DNA of 64,000 bases. It comes from Celeribacter baekdonensis. Lineage in GTDB: Bacteria > Pseudomonadota > Alphaproteobacteria > Rhodobacterales > Rhodobacteraceae. Below the pieces are notes generated by a model. It was not told the DNA's origin and did no database searches. It saw only the letters and a list, made by a program, of their open reading frames with translations. Positions 35,888 to 44,494 of this stretch are shown piece after piece. Numbering within the stretch: position 1 is the stretch's first letter; each line of letters starts with the position of its first letter. The position numbers and the translations under genes are program-made. The stretch lies in contig NZ_FNBL01000015.1 in assembly GCF_900102315.1 (NCBI RefSeq), positions 42,504-106,503 on the forward strand. The letters are read 5' to 3'.

Positions 35888-35912
35888 AAAAAGGGGCGAC
35901 CTGCGCCGCCCC
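35888..35912 (-). terminator. Intrinsic terminator of the double-ATPase gene
   Basis: On the minus strand GGGGCG (35912-35907), 8-nt loop, CGCCCC (35898-35893), then T5 (35892-35888). It separates the ATPase transcript from marR. Confidence 0.75.
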
Positions 35913-35942
35913 GTGTTAACCTGTGTTGACCTGTGGTGATTT
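35913..35942. repeat. Three 10-bp direct repeats
   Basis: GTGTTAACCT, GTGTTGACCT and GTGGTGATTT in tandem between the double-ATPase stop and its terminator; the third copy is diverged. Confidence 0.75.
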
Positions 35943-35952
35943 AATGTGACCG

Positions 35953-37590
35953 TCAGGCGGCGTTTCTGCCGGGGATCGCCTCCACCAGCGCCCGCGTGTA
36001 GGCATGTTGCGGGTTTTGGAAAATCTGTGACGGTGGGCCAAATTCCACCATGTCCCCCCGGTGCATCACCAGAATTTCATCGCAAATCTGGCTGGCGACC
36101 CGTAGATCATGGGTGATGAACACCATGGCCAGTTTGCGCTCTTTGCGGATGCTGTCGAGCAGTTCAAGCACCTGCGCCTGGATCGAGACGTCGAGGGCGG
36201 AGACGGCTTCGTCGGCCACAATCACCTCGGGATCAAACATCAAAGCGCGCGCAATGCCGACGCGTTGCCGTTGGCCGCCGGAGAATTCATGCGGGTAGCG
36301 ATCATAGGCTGAGGCGTCGAGGCCGACCATGCGCAGGATGTCTTCGGCACGGGTGCGAGCGTCGCGATGGGTCATCAAACGATGGGCAATCGGGCCAACG
36401 GTCAGGGCCTGCCCGATGGTGAAACGCGGGTTGAGCGAGGCATAGGGGTCTTGGAAAATCATCTGAATGCGCGGGCGCAGCGGGCGAAAATTTTCCTCGT
36501 TCAGTTTCAGCGTGTCTTCGCCCTGAAAATGAATTTCGCCGCCGTCGGCCTCGGTCAATTTCATCAAAACCTTGCCCATGGAGGATTTTCCAGAGCCAGA
36601 TTCACCCACAATTCCAAGGGTTTCTCCGCGGCGCAGGGTAAAGCTGATGTTGTTCACCGCTTTGACCTCGCGCATCCGTCCCAGAAAGCCACTGCGGGTG
36701 CGGTAGGTTTTTTGCAACCCACGCACCTGCATCACCACCGGCTTTTCGGTGTCACGCACGCGGTCCTTTTGGCGCATTTTCGGCACGGCGGCGATCAGCT
36801 TTTGGGTGTAGGGGTGTGCGGGTGCGCGCAGGACCTGTTTGGCGTCACCTTGTTCGACCACATGGCCCTGTTCCATCACGATCACCCGATCCGCAATTTC
36901 GGCAACAACGCCGAAATCATGGGTGATGAACATCACGCTCATGCCTTTGCGTTCTTGGACTTTTCTTATCAAATCAAGGATTTGTGCCTGTGTCGTTACG
37001 TCGAGCGCGGTGGTGGGTTCGTCGGCGATCAAAATGTCGGGATCAAGGGCCAGAGCCATGGCGATCATCACCCGCTGGCGTTGGCCGCCAGAAAGGCGGA
37101 ACGGATATTGATATTGGATCAACAGCGGGTCGGGCAGGCCGACCTCGGTCAACATTTCGACCACGCGCGCCGCGCGCAAGGCCGGTTCGCCGACCGAATG
37201 CGTGTCCAAAACCTCGCGGATCTGATCCCCGATGGTCATCAACGGGTTAAGCGCCGAGAGCGGGTCCTGGAAGATGATCGACACCGCCCGCCCGCGCAGT
37301 TTGCGCATCTCGGGTTCACTGAGCGTGGTGATGTCGCGGTCCTGAAACAAGATAGAGCCGCGCGCGATCTTCATCGCGGCGGGCAAAAGCCCCATCACGG
37401 CGCTGGCGGTCACGGATTTACCGGAGCCGGATTCGCCAATGATGCACAGGATTTCGCCGGGCCTCAGGTCGAAGGTGATATTTTGCACCGCAAAGGGGCG
37501 GTCGTGGCTGCCGGGCAGCGCAATCGAGAGATCGCGCACCGACAGCACTGGCGCAGGGCCAGAGCTTATATGGGTCATCAGGTTTCTCAT
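35953..37590 (-). CDS. Peptide/opine ABC transporter, fused double ATPase (DppD-DppF type)
   Basis: A 545-residue protein with two complete ATPase domains: the first with GESGSGKSV near residue 54, signature [32 protein letters not shown]; the second with GESGSGKSS near 330, [32 protein letters not shown]. Oligopeptide-type C-terminal extensions ([31 protein letters not shown]) follow each. It supplies both nucleotide-binding sites for the permeases at 29454-31300 although it lies upstream of marR on its own transcript. Starts ATG 37590 or 37578 (MTHISSG) both lack a clear Shine-Dalgarno. Confidence 0.9.
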   Translation of the reverse strand: MRNLMTHISSGPAPVLSVRDLSIALPGSHDRPFAVQNITFDLRPGEILCIIGESGSGKSVTASAVMGLLPAAMKIARGSILFQDRDITTLSEPEMRKLRGRAVSIIFQDPLSALNPLMTIGDQIREVLDTHSVGEPALRAARVVEMLTEVGLPDPLLIQYQYPFRLSGGQRQRVMIAMALALDPDILIADEPTTALDVTTQAQILDLIRKVQERKGMSVMFITHDFGVVAEIADRVIVMEQGHVVEQGDAKQVLRAPAHPYTQKLIAAVPKMRQKDRVRDTEKPVVMQVRGLQKTYRTRSGFLGRMREVKAVNNISFTLRRGETLGIVGESGSGKSSMGKVLMKLTEADGGEIHFQGEDTLKLNEENFRPLRPRIQMIFQDPYASLNPRFTIGQALTVGPIAHRLMTHRDARTRAEDILRMVGLDASAYDRYPHEFSGGQRQRVGIARALMFDPEVIVADEAVSALDVSIQAQVLELLDSIRKERKLAMVFITHDLRVASQICDEILVMHRGDMVEFGPPSQIFQNPQHAYTRALVEAIPGRNAA

Positions 37591-37891
37591 TGTTTGTTAT
37601 TTTTATACCCTTCCACTTCGCACCAGATGGCAGCCTCTGCGCAAGGGCCACGGTGATCTTGATGGTGATCTTGACGGAAAAAAGCGGATAAACGCCGCCC
37701 CTTTGAGCGGCAGTTGAGCGATTTGCCACATAATCGGTGCTGTTTTTGATCCATTCAAGTGGAGGAGGTCGGGGCACAGGGCTGTAAACCTATGACTTCC
37801 TATAGGTTGTTTGGATTTTGCATCGGTGGAATCTTTGTCCAAGATCTTGCGGGATCGTCTTTAGAACATAGACACAGACAGGACATATCAC
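37591..37891. other. Divergent spacer between the ATPase and lipoprotein genes
   Basis: No gene seen. GGTGATCTTGA occurs twice near 37651-37675 as a direct repeat. Promoters for both divergent genes must lie here, but I cannot assign clear -35/-10 boxes. Confidence 0.3.
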
Positions 37892-38461
37892 ATGAAACTC
37901 TTCACACTGGCGGCCCTTTCGGCGGCCTCTCTTTCCTTGGCCGCATGTGGCGGCTCCGCTGTCGATGGCGATATGTCGGACACCGACTTGCCGACAAAAT
38001 ATGACAACCTCGAAGGCCTTGTGGCCGGTGCAGAAGCGGGCAATCTCGATCCGGCGTCCGAGGCCATGATGGCGGGAACGGCGACACTGTCGGGGGCATT
38101 GGCTGTGACCGATCTTGGCGATAGCGGCGAATTGGAGGCCATTGGCGATTTGTCCTTGACCGCCAATTTCACCGGCGGGACGGTCACCGGGACGGCTGAC
38201 AATTTTGCCATTTATGACGTCCACACGCAGGATGTGGAGGTAGAGATGACCGGATCGCTGTCGGTTGATGGCACGATTTCCGGCACCGGCATGACCGCCG
38301 ATGCAGCCGGGACGTTGAATGATGGCGAGGATCACATGGTTGATCTCACCATGGCAGGCACGTTCTACGAATATGAGGGCGAGCTTGCGGTCTATGGCGA
38401 CATCGAAGGCACGATTGACGACGAATATGCAGAAGGTGGCTATGCCGCGATTGCGGACTGA
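37892..38461 (+). CDS. TbpB-like surface lipoprotein, candidate Slam substrate
   Basis: A 189-residue lipoprotein: signal peptide with lipobox LAAC (Cys19), Gly at +2 so not retained at the inner membrane. After a short acidic linker comes a strand-rich region with the pattern of the transferrin-binding-protein-B beta-barrel (GTATLSGALAV, ANFTGGTVTGTADNF, SLSVDGTISGTGMT, AGTFYEYEGELAVYGDIEGTI). Cysteine-free after the lipobox and very acidic. It is followed by a Slam-type outer-membrane protein gene, as in known Slam-client pairs, so it is likely displayed on the cell surface (inference). Ligand unknown. Confidence 0.75.
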   Translation: MKLFTLAALSAASLSLAACGGSAVDGDMSDTDLPTKYDNLEGLVAGAEAGNLDPASEAMMAGTATLSGALAVTDLGDSGELEAIGDLSLTANFTGGTVTGTADNFAIYDVHTQDVEVEMTGSLSVDGTISGTGMTADAAGTLNDGEDHMVDLTMAGTFYEYEGELAVYGDIEGTIDDEYAEGGYAAIAD

Positions 38462-38489
38462 GTTCGTCCGTAACGCGTGACTGTTTGAA

Positions 38490-38517
38490 ACGTGCTGCGG
38501 GGCACCTCGCAGCACGT
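38490..38517. promoter_or_regulatory. Intercistronic hairpin between lipoprotein and Slam genes
   Basis: Perfect 10-bp stem ACGTGCTGCG (38490-38499) with CGCAGCACGT (38508-38517) and 8-nt loop; no T-tract. It could cap the lipoprotein mRNA and lower readthrough into the Slam gene. Confidence 0.65.
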
Positions 38518-38560
38518 CCTGAATGTCCAAGTCCTGAATTTCAATGACATCGGTGTGAGC

Positions 38561-39835
38561 ATGGGGCGGTCTTTTTCCTTTTCGCGGCTGATCCGGCTGT
38601 GGGTTTTGGGTTTGATCTTGATGGGATCGGGCGCATTTGCACAGGCGGATGGAGGGCGCACGGGGCCTGACGCGGCCGAGGCCTATCGTCAGCTCATGCA
38701 TCTGGGGCAGGTGGCTTTGGCCAAGGATGCGCCGCAAAAAGCCGCGCGCGCGTTTGCCCGTGCGCGCATATTTGCCCCCACGGACCTGCGCGCGCAGTTG
38801 TCGCTCGCCGAAGCCTATGCTCGGCAAGGGCAAGTGGCCAGATCCGAGGCGTTTCTCAAGCATTTGCTGCGAGACCCGGCGCAAGGCGACCATGTTGACG
38901 CCTATCTCAAAGCCTTGTCCAAGCTGCAACACCGCTACCCTGTCGTTGCCTCGGCCAGTATTGCACTCTTGCCCAGCACCAACATCGCAAATGCCTCTTC
39001 GGAGACGGTGTTTGATACGGTGTTGGGGCGGTTTGAGATCGACGGTGGCGGCGAGGAAACCTCTGGCGTGGGGGTCGAACTTGGTGCGCGGGGCACCTAT
39101 CGCAAACCCTTGGGGGAGGGTTTGTCATTTGAGATCACGGCGGCGCTGAACCGGATTTGGTATGATGCCCCAGAGCTGCGCTATTGGCGCGGGCGGGTGA
39201 CGGCGGATGTCGTTGGGGTTGGTGTGGCGGCGCAGTGGCGCGCCGGGAGTCATGCGGATCGGATCTATTATGACGCGGTCAACGGACAAAGCGCGGATCG
39301 GATCGCTTTGGGCGCGCATGGAAACTGGTCGCAAACTGTGAATGAGACCACGCGTCTCACCCTGTCGGCTTTGGCGGAATATCGGAAATATCTGGATAAG
39401 GACAGCCTGTCCGGCCCCTATGCGTCGCTTGGGGCGGGATGGTCGAAAGCGCTTGGGGCCGATGGGGCCGGTGCGCCTCGGGGGGCGACCCTGTCCTGGG
39501 GCGGATCGGTGGAGCGTTCAAAACCCAGCCTCGATTATCACCGCTATTGGGGGGCGACGGCGCGCGTCGGCTATGCGCAAAACCTTACCGACACGCTGCG
39601 CGGTGGGGTGTCGATGAGTGCCACGCTGAAACTCTATGATGCCGATTTCGCGGCGGTGGATTACGCCCGCCGCGATGAGATTTACCGCTTTGGTGTTTCG
39701 CTGTCTGACAGTCGGATCAAACTTCTGGGCAGCACGCCAAAACTGTCCTGCGGCTATAAGGTCCAGTCCTCAAATATTGCGCTTTACACCAGCTCCACGA
39801 CGGATTGCCGCCTTGGATGGTCCTATCGGTTTTAA
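38561..39835 (+). CDS. Surface lipoprotein assembly modifier (Slam, DUF560)
   Basis: A 424-residue outer-membrane protein with a signal peptide (cleavage near GAFA-QA, residue 27), a TPR-like periplasmic domain (about 40-125: AYRQLMHLGQVALAKDAPQKAARAFARARIFAPTDLRAQLSLAEAYARQG), and a beta-barrel beginning at the Slam-typical SIALLPSTNIANAS and ending in a terminal Phe (LGWSYRF). Slams move lipoproteins such as TbpB across the outer membrane. The gene follows its presumed client at 99 bp. ATG 38561 is chosen because it begins the signal peptide. Slam is the best call; another DUF560 protein of unknown role is the fallback. Confidence 0.75.
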   Translation: MGRSFSFSRLIRLWVLGLILMGSGAFAQADGGRTGPDAAEAYRQLMHLGQVALAKDAPQKAARAFARARIFAPTDLRAQLSLAEAYARQGQVARSEAFLKHLLRDPAQGDHVDAYLKALSKLQHRYPVVASASIALLPSTNIANASSETVFDTVLGRFEIDGGGEETSGVGVELGARGTYRKPLGEGLSFEITAALNRIWYDAPELRYWRGRVTADVVGVGVAAQWRAGSHADRIYYDAVNGQSADRIALGAHGNWSQTVNETTRLTLSALAEYRKYLDKDSLSGPYASLGAGWSKALGADGAGAPRGATLSWGGSVERSKPSLDYHRYWGATARVGYAQNLTDTLRGGVSMSATLKLYDADFAAVDYARRDEIYRFGVSLSDSRIKLLGSTPKLSCGYKVQSSNIALYTSSTTDCRLGWSYRF

Positions 39836-39844
39836 CCCAGCTGT

Positions 39845-39869
39845 GGCCGCGCGGCGCTCAGGCGCGGCC
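39845..39869. other. Hairpin at the convergent end of the Slam and LuxR-hydrolase genes
   Basis: GGCCGCGC (39845-39852) pairs with GCGCGGCC (39862-39869), 9-nt loop. It overlaps the last codons of the minus-strand gene and may limit readthrough from both sides; no T-tract. Confidence 0.45.
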
Positions 39870-41444
39870 CGGCGAGGACGGGGCAGGGCGCGCCAGTGTG
39901 GCAATATGGTCCACAAAGTCCTTAAAATGCTGAGTGAAAATGAGATGCCCCGCATTCTCAACCGCATGAAATGCGGCGTCTGGTAGCGCTTTTGCCACAG
40001 AACGGATATCCTCGATCGGGCTGATCGGGTCCTCAATGCCATGTACAAATGTCACGCCACATTGCAGCGCGCGCAAATCCTTTGGCCAATTGCGTTGCAG
40101 ATTGGTCAATTCATCGACAGAGGCCAAGGTCGCGTGATTGGCAATCAGACGCAGCCATTCGCACAGATGCGGGTGGCGAAACAGATCCTCAAGACAGGCC
40201 AGATCGGCGGGAGATTTGCGGTACATATGCGCCAGCGCCTTTTGCGCAAACATCGGCACACGGCTGATCGCGTTATAGACCCGCGTCAGCCCCGCAATCA
40301 CCCGCGCATCGCGGCGCAGACGGTTTGAGATTTCGACGAAAAGCGTGGGCGCGTGGTCTGGTTCAGGCATTGGATGGGCGGCGGCCAGTTGCGGCGTGGC
40401 GGCCAAAATGACATGCGACACCAGATCGGGATTGTGCCGGGCAAAATGCGCCAGCCACGGCACCCCGGCGCTTTCGCCGAGACAGATCAGCGGCTCATCG
40501 GTCAGATAGTCCATCGTGTCCGCCAGCGCTCGGGTCAGTTTTCTGAGGCGGGTTTCGGCATCCAACAGGCCGTCAAAGCCCATGAAATGCCGTGGCACAA
40601 TCATCAGGCGCAAACCAAGATTACGCAGGATGGCGCTCATGTCATCATGAAAGACAAGAGGGGCCAACATCGAGTGAAAATACAACACCGGACGGCCCCG
40701 GCGCGCGCCAAACTCCCACACGGGCACCTCAAGCCCTTCGCCAATTGTGACCATGTTGACGATCACGTCTTTGCCAAACTGACGTTTGACCAAAGCGGTC
40801 TCAAAATTGCGCTGCTGGGTGGGGAGAACCTCGTCCAAAATACGTGCGGTGATATCGACCGACAGGGCGCGGAGCAGGGCGGTTTGAGTTTTGACCCCGA
40901 GTTTGTCCTGTATGACCTGCACCTGTTTGCGTTTTGTGTCATAGGAGGCGCCCAAAAGCGTTGCCGCGTTTTTCAAATCCAGCCCGGTCATCAAATGCGC
41001 CAGCAATAGATATTCGGATTTGGTCAGCCGTAGATCGGATGCGTGATCCGCTAGAGCCGCAATCCGATCCGCATCAATGCGCACGGCGACAAAGGCCAGA
41101 TGATCCGGGGCGTCGCTCCACCGATCCACGCGATCATAGAGGAAATAGAGATGATCATCGGCCACCACGAACGCGCATCCCGTTGTTGCCTCTTGTGGCA
41201 TCCGCATCTGCGGCGGAAAGGCGTCTTTGGGATCGGTGCCAAATGTGTCGATTTGGCACATCCCTTGTTGGTCGTAGAGATTGGCCGGAAAGCTGCACCG
41301 GGCAAAATTGCGGAAAAAGAACCGTTCGCTGCCGGGCTTGTCCTGTGTCTGAAGCAAGATCGCATCCTCAGAGGGCAAAGCCACCTTGCGCTCTGTGTGC
41401 AGCGCCGCCTCCAAGGTTTCAATGAATTGCGACACGTGGCTCAT
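39858..41444 (-). CDS. LuxR-HTH / alpha-beta hydrolase fusion regulator
   Basis: A 528-residue three-part protein. Residues 1-135 form a PAS-like sensory region (CAFVVADDHLYFLYD); residues 138-205 a LuxR-type helix-turn-helix (LRLTKSEYLLLAHLMTGLDLKNAATLLGASYDTKRKQVQVIQDKLGVKTQTALLRAL); residues 225-525 an alpha/beta hydrolase with an apparently intact triad, Ser325 in GESAG, Asp472 in GIEDPISP and His500 in ENAGHLIF. Such fusions exist in Alphaproteobacteria but their ligand is not known to me. The hydrolase may sense or destroy an ester/lactone signal. It is divergent from another LuxR-type gene; no luxI is near. Confidence 0.8.
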   Translation of the reverse strand: MSHVSQFIETLEAALHTERKVALPSEDAILLQTQDKPGSERFFFRNFARCSFPANLYDQQGMCQIDTFGTDPKDAFPPQMRMPQEATTGCAFVVADDHLYFLYDRVDRWSDAPDHLAFVAVRIDADRIAALADHASDLRLTKSEYLLLAHLMTGLDLKNAATLLGASYDTKRKQVQVIQDKLGVKTQTALLRALSVDITARILDEVLPTQQRNFETALVKRQFGKDVIVNMVTIGEGLEVPVWEFGARRGRPVLYFHSMLAPLVFHDDMSAILRNLGLRLMIVPRHFMGFDGLLDAETRLRKLTRALADTMDYLTDEPLICLGESAGVPWLAHFARHNPDLVSHVILAATPQLAAAHPMPEPDHAPTLFVEISNRLRRDARVIAGLTRVYNAISRVPMFAQKALAHMYRKSPADLACLEDLFRHPHLCEWLRLIANHATLASVDELTNLQRNWPKDLRALQCGVTFVHGIEDPISPIEDIRSVAKALPDAAFHAVENAGHLIFTQHFKDFVDHIATLARPAPSSPGRA

Positions 41445-41769
41445 CGGCTCTTATATTTCTCCAAGGTTCAGGTGTTGGTGCCGTCCTGCGGTCCTCAAAA
41501 ACGGGGTGTTGTGCACATGCACAGCCCCTAAATCAGCCAACCCTATGAGGTTGCGTAGCATTTCTGACCCCAAATTTCAAACGCACCGCGCCTAAGTACA
41601 GGTAAAAATCGATTTTTTTGCACATTTTGCACATTTTGCACATGGCGCGTCTTTTTTGATCAGGCCCCCCCAAAGGGGGGCGATTGCGCCAATCCCTGTT
41701 GCGTAGTCTCGGCACAATGGTCTGACAAACCCGTCAGGCAAAACGCACTCTCAGGGACCGGCGGCGCAG
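41445..41769. other. Divergent spacer between two LuxR-type genes
   Basis: No gene seen in 325 bp. It holds three perfect TTTGCACAT repeats (41617-41643), and a CCCCCC-AAA-GGGGGG palindrome near 41667-41681. Confidence 0.5.
41617..41643. repeat. Three perfect 9-bp TTTGCACAT direct repeats
   Basis: Units at 41617-41625, 41626-41634 and 41635-41643 in the spacer between two divergent LuxR-type genes; iterons of this kind often bind a regulator. Confidence 0.85.
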
Positions 41770-42345
41770 ATGTCACAAGACAGGCACAGCTCTTACCTCA
41801 CAGGGATGGCCCCCACCACGCAGGCAACGGCGCTTGCCTGTCTGGATGTCACTCCCTGCGCGCGGATCGTGACCCGTGATCAAGCCGCTGCGTGGTTCCT
41901 CAAGGCAAATCCGCGATTTGTGAGGGGGCAGAGCCAGCACTATTTTACCGCCCAACCCGCCAAACGATTTTCAAACGCCTTGAAAGCGGCCTGTAAAGAG
42001 AGGCCGCCGAGGGCGTCGATTTTGCGGGTAGAGGGACAAAAGAACGCGGCGCCGTTGCAAATCAACATTCTGCCGTTCCAACCCGAGCTCATCCGCATCG
42101 TTTTGTTTTTGCCTCGGCTGATGGTCGATGCCACGCCTGTGGCCTTGCCAAAGCTCACATCGCGGGAAACATCGGTGTTGCGACTGGCCGCCTCTGGTCA
42201 GCGGCGGGATCGGATTGCTTACGAGCTGAATATTTCTTTGCCGACCGTTGATATGCATTGTCGCAACCTGCGGCAAAAACTGTCGGCTTTGACCACATCA
42301 GAAGCGGTGGCAATTGCCGCAAAGATGAATTTGCTCGACATGTGA
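41770..42345 (+). CDS. Orphan LuxR-type regulator
   Basis: A 191-residue protein with a C-terminal LuxR/NarL helix-turn-helix (about 128-185: LTSRETSVLRLAASGQRRDRIAYELNISLPTVDMHCRNLRQKL) and an N-terminal half (1-120) of no recognised family that looks like a degenerate PAS-type fold. No receiver Asp or autoinducer-binding motifs. It is divergent from the LuxR-hydrolase fusion, suggesting a shared control region. Confidence 0.75.
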   Translation: MSQDRHSSYLTGMAPTTQATALACLDVTPCARIVTRDQAAAWFLKANPRFVRGQSQHYFTAQPAKRFSNALKAACKERPPRASILRVEGQKNAAPLQINILPFQPELIRIVLFLPRLMVDATPVALPKLTSRETSVLRLAASGQRRDRIAYELNISLPTVDMHCRNLRQKLSALTTSEAVAIAAKMNLLDM

Positions 42346-42527
42346 CGGGGCGGGGACCGTTTTGGACCAAAGCGGCGCGACCCGTTTGGCCGCATCGCTT
42401 CAGGTGATCGCAAGCGGCGGAATGATCGTGCGGGCGTGTCGAGTATTGAGAGCGCTTGGTCGGTGCCTGTAACGCGGGCGCCTGTAACGGCGGGCGAATG
42501 TCACACCGGCGGCTTCTTTGGGCATGG
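42346..42527. other. Spacer without recognisable gene
   Basis: 182 bp between the LuxR-type gene and a transporter-gene remnant; nothing protein-like seen. GGCGCCTGTAACG-type duplications near 42465-42495 (CTGTAACGCGGGCGCCTGTAACGGCGGGCG) suggest local slippage. Confidence 0.3.
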
Positions 42528-42770
42528 TCATGCCATATTTTGCATCGAACCCACCGGGCCAAACCCGTCGATATTGGCCACGCCGCCGTTTTCTTTGGCC
42601 AAAGCCACAAGATCACGCATGTCGTTGATCTCGGAGTCCTTGGCGGCAAAGAACATGATCGGGTCTTCTTGGGGCAGCGCGATCCATTCGAATTCGTCCG
42701 GCGCAAAAGTGCCGCGCAGCTTGGTGAGCATCGCGGTGAAGTGAACTGACCGTTCCTTAGTCAAGCGCAA
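42528..42770 (-). pseudogene. tctC remnant (tripartite tricarboxylate transporter binding protein)
   Basis: An 80-codon fragment resembling the middle of Bug/TctC binding proteins: FEWIALPQEDPIMFFAAKDSEINDMRDLVALAKENGGVANIDGFGPVGSMQ, matching the usual 'valvv..dSp..tl.DLvayAKanPGkl..g..G.gs' pattern. No signal peptide precedes it and the second lobe is missing, so it is a relic of an approximately 320-residue gene. Confidence 0.7.
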
Positions 42771-42782
42771 CCCTACGTTTGG

Positions 42783-43163
42783 TCAAAGCGCTCGGGCCCT
42801 GCGACGGCGGGCGATCACAGCGGAAAGACCCGGCAACACAAAGGCCAAAACCGCGATGGAAAGCAACAGAACCGTCAGCGGCGAGGTGTAAAAGATCGCC
42901 CAATCGCCTTTGGCCGAGATCAGCGCATGACGGAAATTGGGTTCCATCATTTCCCCCAACGCCATCACAAGGGCCGGAAACATCGTGGTCTCAGAGGCAT
43001 AGGCTCCGACGAAACAGAAGGGAATGAGCAGGGCCACGCCGAAGCTCGGCCCGAGACCGGGAATGGCACCGATGATATATCCAACGAAGGCCTCAAACAC
43101 GAGCGCGGCCCAGACCATTGGATCGCCGAACGCGGCAAACCCCAGTGCGAGATTCTCAAACAT
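42783..43163 (-). pseudogene. tctA with large internal deletion
   Basis: A 126-residue frame that fuses the N-terminus of a TctA membrane protein (MFENLALGFAAFGDPMVWAALVFEAFVGYIIGAIPGLGPSFGVALLIPF, with the conserved GxxPGL) directly to its C-terminal end (LVMALGEMMEPNFRHALISAKGDWAIFYTSPLTVLLL). About 340-370 residues of the usual roughly 500 are absent, so transport function is lost although the frame is kept. Confidence 0.75.
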
Positions 43164-43173
43164 GGTGATGTCC

Positions 43174-43443
43174 TCAGGGCAAGTTTACGGAAAGGGCGAT
43201 GACGAAGATGCCGTAGATGAACCCGGCCAAAACGATGGGCACGGCGATCAGGTGTAACGGGCGTCTTTCGCCACAGGCCAACATGAGGGCAAAGGCGAAT
43301 CCGATCACGCTGATCAGGGTGCCGAGCTGTTCAAAGTAGAGGCCTTCAACGCCCAAAATGATCGCTGCAATCAAAACCGACGGCGGACGGCGGATGGAGA
43401 CAGCGCTTGGCGGCAGCTTGTCGAGCAGGCGCACGACCGCCAT
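43174..43443 (-). pseudogene. tctB, 5'-truncated
   Basis: An 89-codon frame whose later part matches the C-terminal half of TctB: FALMLACGERRPLHLIAVPIVLAGFIYGIFVIALSVNLP. TctB is normally about 150 residues; the first half is missing and the frame runs into the start of the acyl-CoA dehydrogenase remnant, marking the deletion junction around 43360-43445. Confidence 0.65.
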
Positions 43444-44494
43444 GATCGCGACCGCCGAGCGCGCCCGCGCTGAGGGCTACCCTTGGGACGTCGCGCGCCG
43501 GATGGCCGAACTTGGCCTCATGGGGATCGCGCTTGCCGAAGAAGACGGCGGCAGTGGTGGCACACTCGTCGACTCGATCCTCGCCATCCAAGCCGTTGCG
43601 GAAGTCTGTCCGCGCAGTGGCGATGTGATCCAGGCGGGCAATTTCGGCCCGGTGCGCACCTTTGCAGAATATGGCACGCCGCAGCAAAAAGAGCGCTTTC
43701 TTGGTCCGATCCTGGCGGGTCATGCCGTCATTTCCCTTGGGATGACAGAGCCGCAGGCAGGGTCTGCCGTGACCGAACTTTCGACCTCCGCGCCGCCGGA
43801 CGGGGACGGGTTTTTGATCAACGGCACCAAGATTTTTGGCACCCACAGTTCAGAGGCCGACGTGTTTTTGGTCTATGTCCGGTTTGGGCCAGGGCTCAAT
43901 GGCATTGGCTCGGTGTTGATCGAAAAAGGCACGCCTGGCTTCACCATCGGCAAACCTTCCGCCTTTATGAACGGCGAGGATTGGTCGCAGCTCTATTTTG
44001 ACACTATGCGCATCCCCAAAGAGAATGTCGTTTTGGGGGAAGGCGGGTTTCGCAAACAGATTTCGGGGTTCAATGTCGAGCGTTTGGGCAATGCCGCGCG
44101 CGCGGTCGCCGTGGGGCGTCACGCGTTCAACCTTGCGCGCGCACATGCGTTGGAGCGCAAACAGTTCGGACGTGCGTTGTGTGAGTTTCAGGGCTTGCAG
44201 TGGAAAATGGCCGAGATGTCGCTCAAACTTGAATCCGCGCAACTGCTGTTGATGCGGGCTGCGGTCAATGCGGGCGACGGTTTGCCGAATGCCCATGATA
44301 CGGCGATGGCGAAACTGGCCTGCAACGAGGCGGGGTATTTCGCGGCCAACGAGGCGGTGCGGCATGTTTTGTCTGGCCCGCATCCATGCCGTTTGGCGAA
44401 GCCAGCACGATCCGGCGATGCCAGTGCCAGTGCCAGTGCCAGTGTCAGTGCCAATGTAAGGCCAAACCAATCCGAGAGGTGCCCCAGTGTCTGA
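43358..44494 (+). pseudogene. Acyl-CoA dehydrogenase, truncated at both ends
   Basis: The central part is an acyl-CoA dehydrogenase: RRMAELGLMGIALAEEDGGSGG, SLGMTEPQAGSAV, NGTKIFGTHSSEADVFLV, ARAHALERKQFGRALCEFQGLQWKMAEM. The family N-terminal helix is missing and the first 30 codons derive from the junction with tctB. After NEAVRHV the C-terminal alpha-domain (the usual GG-G...R.....I..GT block) is replaced by a low-complexity tail from six CCAGTG-type hexamers. Therefore most likely inactive. It overlaps the next gene by 8 bp. Confidence 0.75.
44421..44456. repeat. Hexanucleotide tandem repeat (CCAGTG)
   Basis: Four perfect CCAGTG units (44421-44444) followed by TCAGTG and CCAATG. It encodes the SASASASVSAN tail of the broken acyl-CoA dehydrogenase. 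Confidence 0.9.

Noticed and set aside
37591..37891. Fur or iron box upstream of the TbpB-like lipoprotein
   Set aside because: No convincing GATAATGAT-type inverted repeat found, so iron control is not claimed.
39836..39869. Intrinsic terminator for the Slam gene
   Set aside because: The hairpin has no T-tract on either strand, so listed only as a hairpin.
44421..44456. Phase-variable repeat
   Set aside because: The unit is six bases, so copy-number change would not shift frame, and the gene is already broken.
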